Positions 29,914-37,600 of a DNA stretch of 64,000 nt are shown here, one piece after another; within the stretch, counting starts at the first letter, position 1; each line of letters opens with the position of its first letter. The translations under genes were made by a program, and so were the position numbers. A model generated the notes under the pieces. The model ran no database searches and was not told the origin of the DNA. It saw only the letters and a list, made by a program, of their open reading frames with translations. The stretch spans positions 1,302,001 to 1,366,000 of the forward strand of contig CAVUKN010000005.1 of the NCBI GenBank assembly GCA_963742105.1, read 5' to 3'. Source of the stretch: Gp6-AA40 sp963742105 (GTDB taxonomy: Bacteria; Acidobacteriota; Vicinamibacteria; Vicinamibacterales; UBA2999).

Positions 29914-30495
29914 GTGCGACGCGCGTGGTTCGTCCTCGCAATGGTGTGCGTGTCGGGCACTGCGTGCCAGCTGAAACGGCCCGACACGATTCCCGTGCGC
30001 ATGCTCGAGCCGCAACTGCTCGAGCCGCAGCCGGCCGCGCCGGCTGCAGCCGGGGCGACCCTCGGCGGCGCGATGCCTGTCCGGCTGCTCGATACGCAGG
30101 CCCGCGCGCACATCGGCCGGCGATTGCTGCACCAGCAGCGCGTCCGGGGAGCTGACGGAAGATCCCGTGTGGCGATGGTCGGCCGCGCCGGATCGATATC
30201 TCGACACGGCGATCCGTCTCGAACTGGAATCGAGTTCGCGGCTGCGGCTGGTCGACACCGCGGCGCTCGCCGGCGATCGCGGCGACGCTGCTGACGTGGT
30301 GTCTCGCACCGGGTGACAACCCGCGCCTCGACCGGCGCGGTCCAGTTCGTCATCACCGGGAAAGACGGCGTCGTCCATTCGCATGTCGTGCAAGGGAGCG
30401 AGCCGGTGTCCGGCGGACTGCCGGGCGATCTCGCGGCGGTGGCGGGCCGGCTGCTCCGAAGACTTGCCCAGGAAGGCTTGATGCGGGCCACGTAG
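29914..30495 (+). pseudogene. PqiC/ABC-transport auxiliary lipoprotein, three frameshifts
   Basis: The start GTG 29914 gives VRRAWFVLAMVCVSGTAC with a lipobox Cys. ATG 29901 with one further indel is an alternative. The domain continues over three frames: RPDTIPVRMLEPQ, then ELTEDPVWRWSAAPDRYLDT and SSSRLRLVDTAAL, then ATLLTWCLAPGDNPRL, then TGAVQFVITGKDGVVHSHVV and LPGDLAAVAGRLLRRLAQEG. Breaks lie at about 30139, 30269 and 30330, each one extra base. The operon position after MlaD and the W-R-x-S-A-x-P-D-R-Y pattern support a PqiC-like lipoprotein (192 residues if repaired). It would anchor or cap the MCE tunnel at the outer membrane. Confidence 0.6.
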
Positions 30496-30760
30496 GCCGA
30501 GATGGCTCGGGGCGATGAAGGACGGAAAGTCGTTTGTTCGCCGGCACATGACGATCGTGTCGCCAGCGGCGGACGGCGGCGTCCGGCAACCGCGCAGGAG
30601 ATCCGTGCCGGGCGCGATGCCGCACCGGTCCTGTGGGGCAGCCAAAAACACCCGAGCACGCGGCCCCGCACCCTCGCCGGAAAGACATAGGCTGGACACG
30701 GCGACGCCGGGCATCTTGATGCCGGGAGAGATTTGCCGCGCGCGTCGCCGGCTTTTTCCT

Positions 30761-31411
30761 ATGGACTCAACGCGCCGACGGGTCTTCGTGATGGCCGAGC
30801 GAACGGCTTGGGCGATGGGCGTGATCGGCCTGGTGTGGTGGGGGACGCATCACGTCGCGGTCGGCATCACCACGCGACATGACCTCGCGCGTTTTGCCGA
30901 ACTGCGAAAGATTTCGCTGCGCGCTACGAAGCCGGACCAGTCGCTCTGGTCGGTGGCTCGGATTGCCGCATGGAAGGAAACGGTCGCTGACCCGACACCG
31001 CCACCGCTCGCGGTACTCCGAATCGCGAAGATCGGTCTCGAGGTCCCTGTGCTGAGCGGTACCGCCGAGCGCACGCTCGACCGGGCCGTCGGTCACATCG
31101 AGGACACGGCAGAGCCGGGCACGGACGGTAACGCCGGCATCGCCGGTCATCGCGATGGGTTCTTCCGGGGGCTGAAGGACGTGGTCCCGGGCGACGCAAT
31201 CGAGCTCGACACGCGAGAGGGCACGGAGGTCTATCGCGTCGAGCGCACGCTGGTGGTCGACCCTGAGGACATCTCGGTGCTGGACCCGACATCGGTGGGC
31301 GTGCTGACGCTGGTGACCTGCTATCCGTTTTACTTTCACGGCTCAGCCCCCCAGCGGTTCATCGTGCGTGCGGTGCGCGTCGAGTCCCGAGTCCTCGCCG
31401 CGATGCGGTGA
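30761..31411 (+). CDS. class-D-like sortase
   Basis: This is a 216-residue transpeptidase. An N-terminal signal anchor (TAWAMGVIGLVWWGTHHVAV) precedes the sortase barrel. Catalytic residues are His in GIAGHRDGFF (about 129), Cys in TLVTCYPF (about 187) and Arg in APQRFIVRA (about 199). Features such as IPVLSGT-like EVPVLSGTAERTL and the short length fit class D or the related class found in some diderms. The next gene ends in an LPKTA-type signal and is the obvious substrate. ATG 30761 or ATG 30791 may be the start. It acts on the periplasmic face of the inner membrane. Confidence 0.88.
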   Translation: MDSTRRRVFVMAERTAWAMGVIGLVWWGTHHVAVGITTRHDLARFAELRKISLRATKPDQSLWSVARIAAWKETVADPTPPPLAVLRIAKIGLEVPVLSGTAERTLDRAVGHIEDTAEPGTDGNAGIAGHRDGFFRGLKDVVPGDAIELDTREGTEVYRVERTLVVDPEDISVLDPTSVGVLTLVTCYPFYFHGSAPQRFIVRAVRVESRVLAAMR

Positions 31412-31513
31412 ATGCGTGCAATGTCGCGTGTGCGGAGCGTGCGATGTGGATGTGGAGATGTTCGCACGGCTTGTAAGCAGTCGCGTTAGTACAACCAGAA
31501 ACGGAGAGTCAAT

Positions 31514-32260
31514 ATGTCACGTGTACTAAGCAAGGTAGTCCTGACCGCGGCCATCCTGTCGCTGACGGTCGCCACGTCATTCGCACAGCAGCAGACGACC
31601 TCGTCCGAAACGAAGACGTTCGAGGTCCTGGCCGTGCAGGGCAACGATCTGGTGGTCAGACTGCCGGAAGGAACGCGGGAGATGACGGTCCCCCCTGACT
31701 TTCGCTTCATGGTCAACGGCCAGCCGTTGGCGGTCGGGGACTTGCGGGTGGGGATGAAAGGCACGGCCACCATCACGACACGCACCACCACCACGCCCGT
31801 CACGGTCACCGAGGTGAAGAACGGCACCGTCGTGCAGGCGGCGGCGGGGACGATTGTCGTCCGCGCCGACAACGAGGTGAAGCGATTCTCGCAAGGTGAT
31901 GTCGACAAGCGCGGCATCAAGATCATGCGCGATGGCAAGCCGGCGCAGGTATCCGACTTCCGTCAGGGCGATAAATTGTCGGCGGTGATCATCACCTCGG
32001 GTCCGCCGCAGGTCCTGACCGAACGGCAGGTGCAGGCCACGCTCGCTGAGAATCGCGCCGCGGCGCCCACTGCCGCACCCGCGGCGGCACCTCCGGTCGC
32101 CTCAAACCGGGCAGCGGCGCCGTCACCGGCCGCTCCGGCGCCTGCGGCCCCGAGGACGTTGCCGAAGACGGCGAGCTCATGGCCTCTGGTCGGCCTCCTG
32201 AGCCTCCTGTCGCTTGCAATCGGGGTGTCGCTGACAACGATGCGCCGCCTCACCGCGTAG
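31514..32260 (+). CDS. exported sortase substrate with LPKTA sorting signal
   Basis: This is a 248-residue protein. The signal peptide is residues 1-25 (KVVLTAAILSLTVATSFA), with a GGAG ribosome site before the ATG. The mature part is beta-rich (FEVLAVQGNDLVVRLPEGTR, VTEVKNGTVVQAAAGTIVVR), followed by an Ala/Pro-rich spacer of about 55 residues. At residue 216 it carries LPKTAS, then a hydrophobic helix and a basic tail MRRL, the tripartite cell-wall sorting signal. It lies 102 bases after the sortase. The folded part resembles DUF5666-like envelope domains. The attachment target in a diderm cell is unknown. Confidence 0.85.
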   Translation: MSRVLSKVVLTAAILSLTVATSFAQQQTTSSETKTFEVLAVQGNDLVVRLPEGTREMTVPPDFRFMVNGQPLAVGDLRVGMKGTATITTRTTTTPVTVTEVKNGTVVQAAAGTIVVRADNEVKRFSQGDVDKRGIKIMRDGKPAQVSDFRQGDKLSAVIITSGPPQVLTERQVQATLAENRAAAPTAAPAAAPPVASNRAAAPSPAAPAPAAPRTLPKTASSWPLVGLLSLLSLAIGVSLTTMRRLTA

Positions 32261-32424
32261 ACACGTGATCGACGGGCTGCGTTCGGGGATGACGAACGCA
32301 GCCCCACTCACTACCCCGGGCGGCGCCGCCGCTGCCGCCGAGCCCATGTTCGATGGCCGGCTGACGTCGAACCGGCGTGCGTCGCGCCAAGCCGCTTGCG
32401 CTTTCGCTCCCGTTCGACGGCCGC

Positions 32425-32662
32425 TACTGACTTTTCTGAACCCGCGCGAACAGCTCCGTCTTGCTGATCGGATAGAGTGTCGGCAGCTTCTCGGCCGCGC
32501 CTGGCGGCTGAATGCGCTCGGTCTTCACCCTGGCCACGTAAACGTGGCCGTCATCCCCATCGCCCGCATTGCTTCGGCGATCACCGCTTTGGCCTCCTGT
32601 GCCGCGGCGTCAGTGGCGAGCCCGATCTGAGCGAACAGCAGGAACAGCGTGGTGAGGATCAC
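32425..32662 (-). pseudogene. small secreted protein, apparently frameshifted
   Basis: Minus-strand reading from GTG 32662 gives a signal peptide (VILTTLFLLFAQIGLATDAA) and a helix EAKAVIAEAMRAMG. After a break near 32553 comes HVYVARVKTERIQPPGAAEK and LPTLYPISKTELFARVQKS, with a stop at 32425. The third codon positions are strongly GC-biased, as in real genes here. One missing base would give about 80 residues. It precedes, divergently, the PQQ dehydrogenase. It may be a small c-type or envelope protein, but no CxxCH is present. Confidence 0.4.
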
Positions 32663-32765
32663 CCTTTTCTCGACCTGAGGAATAGACTGGACCTGCGGGG
32701 GCCTTGCGTTGGTCTCCCACTTCGCTAATATCGCCTATCCGCTATCGTCAGTCTCAGGAGAGGTC

Positions 32766-34655
32766 ATGAAGCATTTTCGACTCGTGTTCGGCATCATCGG
32801 CGTCGCCACCGCCGCGATCGCGGCCATGGCGCAAGCGCCCGCCGCACCGGCAGCGAACGCACCGCAGGCTCAGACACCCACCGCGCCCGTTCCGAATGGA
32901 CCCGCGGCGCCGGGTGCGGGCGCTGGTCAGGGCCGCGGCGGCGGGCAGCAGGCACCCGTGCCGGGCGCCCCGCCGGTGGCAGCCATTGACTCACCGCTGC
33001 TGCGCAACTACTCCACGGTGACGAAGCAGCGGCTGCTGAAACCCGAGGATCGCAACTGGCTGATGATCCGCCGCACCTACGACGGCTGGGGCTACAGCCC
33101 GCTCGACAAGATCACCCCGGCGAACGTCTCGCGCCTCAAGCTGGTGTGGAGCAACAAGACGCTGGAGCCCGGGTCGCATCAGGCGCCGCCGCTGGTCAAC
33201 AACGGCGTGATGTTCATCAGCACGCCGAACAACCAGGTGGCCGCCTACGACGCCAGGACCGGCACGCTGCTGTGGCGCTACAAGCGCACACGCCCGGAGG
33301 GCGCGTTCGTCGCGCATCCCTCCAACCGCGGTCTCGCGCTCTATGGCGACAAGGTCTTCTACGGGGCCGGTGAAGCGGTGGTCGTGGCCCTCGATGCGAA
33401 GACCGGGAAAGAGGTCTGGGCGAAGGAGGTCTACAACAACAAGGTGAACTACTACATCACGCTGGCGCCGCTCGCGGCCGACGGCAAGATCCTCGTCGGC
33501 GCCTCAGGCGGCGAGTTCGGTGTGCGCGGCTATGTCGCGGCGCTCGACCCTGACACGGGCGCCGAGTTGTGGCGCACCTACACGGTGCCGGCGCCGGGCG
33601 AGCCGGGCAGCGAGACGTGGCCCAAGGACGGCGAACAGTGGAAAACCGGCGGCGGATCGGTCTGGGTCACCGGCAACTATGATCCCGAGACGAACATCGC
33701 CTACTGGGGCACCGGCAATGGCGGTCCCTGGATGGGCGATCAGCGTCCAGGCGACAACCTCTACACCGCATCGACCATCGCCCTCAACGCGTCCACCGGC
33801 AAGCTGCTCGGCCACTTCCAGTACAACCCGAACGAATCGTTCGACTGGGATGAGGTCTCGCCGCCGCTCCTGATCGACTACCGCCGCAACGGCCGCACGA
33901 TTCGAGGACTCGTGGATGCGTCGCGCTCCGGCTATCTCTGGTTCCTCGAGCGCACGCCGGAGGGCCCGATTCGGTTCGTCGAGGCCAAGCCGTTTGTGAA
34001 TCAGACTGCATTCAAGTCGGTGGATCCCAAAACCGGCAAGGTGACGTACAACGAGGCGAACAAGCCGGGCACCGGCAAGGAAGCCACGTATTGTCCGAAC
34101 CTGTCCGGCGGCAAGAACTGGCCGCCGGCGGCCTTCAATCCGAAGACGCGGATGTTCTACATCCCCGCGAACAACAATCTCTGCTCGACGCTCGTCGGTG
34201 TGCCGGTGACCTACACCGCAGGTCGAGGGTTCACGGGCACCGGGCGCACGAGCGGGCCGGGCTCGACGCTCTTCCCGGGTGCCGACCACGTGGGCGAGGT
34301 GCAGGCGTGGAACGTGGACACCGGCGAGAAGGTGTGGACCCACAATTACCGGCAGGCGAACTGGGGCGGGGTCCTGACGACCGGTGGCGACCTGGTGTTC
34401 GTCGGCGGCACGCCCGATCAGATGTTCCACGCGTTCGACGCGAAGACCGGAAAGCTCCTGTGGGAGTTCAAGACCAGTTCCGGCGTCGAGGGCCCGCCCT
34501 CGTCGTTCGAGATCGATGGGAAGCAGTACATCGCGGTGATGACCGGTTGGGGCGCCGATGCGGGCGGCGCCGGCAACACTGTGGCGCAGCTTCTCAACGA
34601 ACCGCGGCCCAACGTTCAATTGGACGGCGCCGTCTATGTGTTCGCTGTCGACTAA
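32766..34655 (+). CDS. PQQ-dependent dehydrogenase-like secreted beta-propeller
   Basis: This is a 629-residue exported protein. The start at ATG 32766 has AGGAGAGG seven bases upstream, followed by a signal peptide and a low-complexity Ala/Pro/Gly stretch to about residue 75. The eight-bladed quinoprotein propeller shows the acidobacterial-type pattern: YDGWGYSPLDKITPANVSRL at the front, YDPETNIAYWGTGNGGPWMG, FNPKTRMFYIPANNNLC, TGEKVWTHNYRQANWGGVLT and YIAVMTGWGADAGG near the end. Such enzymes oxidise alcohols or sugars and pass electrons to the respiratory chain. No cytochrome domain or PQQ-synthesis gene is in the window. The substrate is unknown. Confidence 0.85.
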   Translation: MKHFRLVFGIIGVATAAIAAMAQAPAAPAANAPQAQTPTAPVPNGPAAPGAGAGQGRGGGQQAPVPGAPPVAAIDSPLLRNYSTVTKQRLLKPEDRNWLMIRRTYDGWGYSPLDKITPANVSRLKLVWSNKTLEPGSHQAPPLVNNGVMFISTPNNQVAAYDARTGTLLWRYKRTRPEGAFVAHPSNRGLALYGDKVFYGAGEAVVVALDAKTGKEVWAKEVYNNKVNYYITLAPLAADGKILVGASGGEFGVRGYVAALDPDTGAELWRTYTVPAPGEPGSETWPKDGEQWKTGGGSVWVTGNYDPETNIAYWGTGNGGPWMGDQRPGDNLYTASTIALNASTGKLLGHFQYNPNESFDWDEVSPPLLIDYRRNGRTIRGLVDASRSGYLWFLERTPEGPIRFVEAKPFVNQTAFKSVDPKTGKVTYNEANKPGTGKEATYCPNLSGGKNWPPAAFNPKTRMFYIPANNNLCSTLVGVPVTYTAGRGFTGTGRTSGPGSTLFPGADHVGEVQAWNVDTGEKVWTHNYRQANWGGVLTTGGDLVFVGGTPDQMFHAFDAKTGKLLWEFKTSSGVEGPPSSFEIDGKQYIAVMTGWGADAGGAGNTVAQLLNEPRPNVQLDGAVYVFAVD

Positions 34656-34659
34656 AAGA

Positions 34660-34775
34660 GGTATCAGGTATCAGGTATCAGGTGTCAGGAATCAGGTATC
34701 AGGGCTGTGTCAGGAATCAGGCCTGATACCTTGCCCAGCCCTGATACCTGATTCCCGATACCTGATTCCCTTTTT
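34660..34775. repeat. GGTATCA heptamer array folding into a long hairpin with T-run
   Basis: Just after the dehydrogenase stop come three consecutive GGTATCA heptamers and variants (GGTGTCA, GGAATCA). Their reverse complements follow. The arms at 34688-34704 and 34739-34755 are a perfect 17-base inverted repeat, and a second arm copy runs to 34770 followed by TTTTT at 34771-34775. The position and T-run make it a plausible rho-independent terminator. Confidence 0.75.
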
Positions 34776-34814
34776 CCGGGGTTGGCGAATCACCGCGCTA
34801 GTAATCTAGCGGTC

Positions 34815-35876
34815 ATGGCAAGTCTTGCGATCGCGGTGTTTCTCCTGCTGCCCAATCCGCCGCAATCAGCTCCTGCCCACGTGCGCGTGGCGACGCGCGT
34901 CGTCAGCCCGTTCGTCATCGAGGACGGGAACGCGCTGCGCGGATTCAGCATCGAGCTGTGGCAGGAGATCGGCATGCGTCTGGGACTCGAGTCCGAGTTC
35001 GTGGTCAAGCCCACGGTCCAGGACGTGCTCGAGAGCGTAAAGTCCAAAGACGCAACCCTCGGCATCGCGGCGATCTCGATTACCGCGGAGCGCGAAGAGG
35101 AACTCGACCTCTCGCAGCCGATGTTCGACGGGGGACTGCAGATTCTGACGCGGGTCTCGCAATCATCGGGCGGCCTCTTCAGCTCCATCGTCGCCGGCGT
35201 CCTCTCATCGGCAGCGCTGCCGATTCTCGCCGTGGTGATTGTCACCATCATCTTCATCGCCCACCTGGTCTGGATCTTCGAGCACCGGCATCCCAGCGGC
35301 ATCCTCACGCAGCGGTCGTACTATCCCGGCATCCTCGAAGCCGCGTGGTGGGCGGCGTCGACGCTGGCGACGCAGGCCGATCAGATGCCACGCACGGCAC
35401 TCGCGCGAATCGTGGCCGTCATCTGGATGTTCGCCAGCGTGGTGTTCATCGCGTATTTCACGGCATCGGTGACCTCGACGCTCACGCTGAAGCAGATGAA
35501 AAGCGATATCAACGGCCCCGACGATCTCCCGGGCAAACGGGTCGCGACGGTGAGTGGCAGCACGTCCGCGGAGTATCTGTCGCAGCGGCACATCGACAGC
35601 ACGCCGTTCCCGCAGATCGAGGATGCGCTCGATGCGCTGCAGCACGACCACGCCGACGCGGTCGTCTACGACGCGCCTGTGCTCCTCTACTACGCCTCGC
35701 ACGAGGGGAATGGCAGAGCGCAGACGGTGGGATCGATCTTCCGCCGCGAAAGTTACGGCATCGTGTTTCCAACCGGCAGCCCATATCGCAAGCGCGTCAA
35801 CGAAGCGCTGCTGCACATCCGGGAAGACGGCACCTACGATCGGCTGTTCCAGAAGTGGTTCGGCGGTGGGTCGTAA
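34815..35876 (+). CDS. prokaryotic ionotropic-glutamate-receptor-like channel with altered filter
   Basis: This is a 353-residue protein. The ligand-binding fold is split by a channel core. S1 (about 22-125) includes VRVATRVVSPFVIEDGNALR and GFSIELWQEI. TM1 lies near 135-155, a pore loop near 178-192, TM2 near 199-220 with FIAYFTASVTSTLTL matching the SYTANLAAF region of glutamate receptors, and S2 (about 225-350) includes VSGSTSAEYL and EDALDALQHDHADAVVYD. The pore reads STLATQADQMPR instead of the TVGYGD seen in GluR0. ATG 34815 is preferred because a signal peptide follows. It probably gates ion flow in response to a small amino-acid-like ligand. Confidence 0.82.
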   Translation: MASLAIAVFLLLPNPPQSAPAHVRVATRVVSPFVIEDGNALRGFSIELWQEIGMRLGLESEFVVKPTVQDVLESVKSKDATLGIAAISITAEREEELDLSQPMFDGGLQILTRVSQSSGGLFSSIVAGVLSSAALPILAVVIVTIIFIAHLVWIFEHRHPSGILTQRSYYPGILEAAWWAASTLATQADQMPRTALARIVAVIWMFASVVFIAYFTASVTSTLTLKQMKSDINGPDDLPGKRVATVSGSTSAEYLSQRHIDSTPFPQIEDALDALQHDHADAVVYDAPVLLYYASHEGNGRAQTVGSIFRRESYGIVFPTGSPYRKRVNEALLHIREDGTYDRLFQKWFGGGS

Positions 35877-35964
35877 CCTCGGTGAAGGGGTTCAACCCGC
35901 AGGCATTCACGGTGATCGGAACCGACAACCGCTGGGCTCGCGCGTCTCGTGTAGGCTACGCCGC

Positions 35965-37119
35965 ATGGCAACCACTCCCCGCGCCTTGTTGCTCGGCCTC
36001 GTGCTGCTCGCGGCAATCGCGCCGCGTGAAATCGCCGGAGCCCAGGGACCCGCCCGCCGCATGCCGGTGTTCGAGGTCGACCCGGCGTGGCCGAAGCTGC
36101 CTAACAACTGGGTCGTCGGCGTCGTCTCCTCGGTCAATGTCGATCGCCGGGACCACGTGTGGGTCCTCCAGCGCCCCGGGACGGTCGCGCAGAATCTGAA
36201 AGATCGCGCGGCGCCGCCGGTGCTCGAGTTCGACGCGGACGGCAAGTTCGTGAACGCGTGGGGCGGACCGGGCGCGGGCTACGACTGGCCGGCCACCGAG
36301 CACGGCATCACGATCGATGACAGGGACGTCGTCTGGATCGGTGGCAGCGCTATCGGCGACGACATGATCCTGAAGTTCACGATGCAGGGAAAGTTCCTGC
36401 AGCAGTTCGGCGCGAAGGGGCAGAGCAAAGGGAACGCGGATCGGATCAACGTGAACCGGCCGGCTGACGTGTTCATCTGGCGCCGGACGAACGAGGTCTT
36501 CGTCGCCGACGGCTACGGCGATCGCCGCGTTATCGTGTTCGACGCCGATTCCGGCCGCTTCAAGCGGATGTGGGGCGCCTTCGGCAACTCGCCGGACGAT
36601 GGCCCGCCGTCGGTGGCGGGCGGCGGACCGCCGGCACCGCCTGTCCTGGACACGGACGGCCCCGGTCCGCCCGAGTTCGGCAACCCGGTGCACGCGATCA
36701 AGATCTCGAACGACGGCCTCGTCTACGTCGCCGATCGCTCCAACCGACGTGTGCAGGTGTTCACGCCAGACGGCAAGTACGTCACGCAGGTCTTCATCAA
36801 CCGCGGCGGCCCCTCGAACAGCTCGGCGGCTGGGATCGGCTTCTCCCCGGACGCGCAGCAGGAGTTCCTTTATGTCGCCGACCTCGGTAACTCGCACATC
36901 GTCGTGCTCGAGCGGAAGACGCTGCAGGTGCTCTACCAGTTCGGGTCGCGTGGGACGACGCCTGGAGACTTCCAGACGCCGCACCATCTCGCCGTCGATT
37001 CGAAGGGGAATCTCTACACGGCGGAAGTGAACCCCGGCAACCGCGCGCAGCGGTTCCTGTTCAAAGGCCTGTCCGCGACGCCGCCGGCGAACGCGGTCGC
37101 CCCGTCACCCGCGCGATAA
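35965..37119 (+). CDS. secreted NHL-repeat six-bladed beta-propeller
   Basis: This is a 384-residue protein. The signal peptide (ALLLGLVLLAAIAPREIAG) fixes the start at ATG 35965. NHL-type blades repeat through the protein: HVWVLQRPGTVAQN, ITIDDRDVVWIGGS, EVFVADGYGDRRVIVFD, LVYVADRSNRRVQVFTPDGK, FLYVADLGNSHIVVLE and HLAVDSKGNLYTAEV. Relatives are common in Acidobacteria and are usually annotated as peptidyl-alpha-hydroxyglycine lyase-like or simply hypothetical. No lyase active-site residues could be confirmed. Two more NHL proteins lie at 46880-49010. Confidence 0.82.
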   Translation: MATTPRALLLGLVLLAAIAPREIAGAQGPARRMPVFEVDPAWPKLPNNWVVGVVSSVNVDRRDHVWVLQRPGTVAQNLKDRAAPPVLEFDADGKFVNAWGGPGAGYDWPATEHGITIDDRDVVWIGGSAIGDDMILKFTMQGKFLQQFGAKGQSKGNADRINVNRPADVFIWRRTNEVFVADGYGDRRVIVFDADSGRFKRMWGAFGNSPDDGPPSVAGGGPPAPPVLDTDGPGPPEFGNPVHAIKISNDGLVYVADRSNRRVQVFTPDGKYVTQVFINRGGPSNSSAAGIGFSPDAQQEFLYVADLGNSHIVVLERKTLQVLYQFGSRGTTPGDFQTPHHLAVDSKGNLYTAEVNPGNRAQRFLFKGLSATPPANAVAPSPAR

Positions 37120-37386
37120 CTGAGCAGCACGTCATCGTGCGGATCCGCGATGGCCGCCGCCGCCGCCGATGGTCTCTGTCCACTCGGTTCGTGGGATACG
37201 CAGGCCATGTACGTGCCGATTCCCGCTGACGACGTCCCACCGGGACAGCAGCGGCAGTGGAGCCAGCACACCGCAACACATGAGGATGCCGGGGGCTCAG
37301 TCTGGTCCCGAGCTTCGGATCTCAGGTCGCGGAGCCGGCCACCCCGGCACGTGCGATTTTGGACGACGGCCGGCGCTTCGATCACA

Positions 37387-37560
37387 ATGCGACGTGACTC
37401 CATGGCTGCGCGCTTTCTGAGTGGCTTACAGCCGGACGCTTACTACATCTTTCTGACGCTCGTATTCGGCGGACTGGGCCTGATGACCATCGGCATGGTC
37501 GTGATCGCGTGGTGGCTCTTCCGCCGGAACCGGCGGCTGCCCCGGCTCGTCAAGGGTCGC
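37387..37560 (+). pseudogene. 5' fragment of a small membrane protein
   Basis: From ATG 37387 the frame encodes FLSGLQPDAYYIFLTLVFGG, a transmembrane helix (GLMTIGMVVIAWWLFRR) and a basic stretch, then degenerates into Arg-rich sequence at about 37560, where TonB-receptor homology starts in another frame. It looks like the beginning of an unrelated inner-membrane protein cut at the junction. The rest of 37120-37600 shows no recognisable gene. Confidence 0.35.
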
Positions 37561-37600
37561 CGCAGGCGCGGTCGACAGCTCGCGCCCGACTGCCGGTCAC

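Noticed and set aside
10983..30495. Programmed +1 frameshifting as a genome-wide mechanism
   Set aside because: The break sites share no common slippery sequence or downstream structure I can see, occur in unrelated genes several times per gene, and include deletions. Indel errors or mutation are simpler.
33504..34619. 371-codon open frame on the minus strand
   Set aside because: Antisense to the PQQ dehydrogenase whose propeller motifs are unambiguous; no independent coding signal.
35554..35964. N-terminal extension of the NHL protein
   Set aside because: This part is an out-of-frame shadow of the receptor-like channel gene; the signal peptide at 35965 marks the true start.
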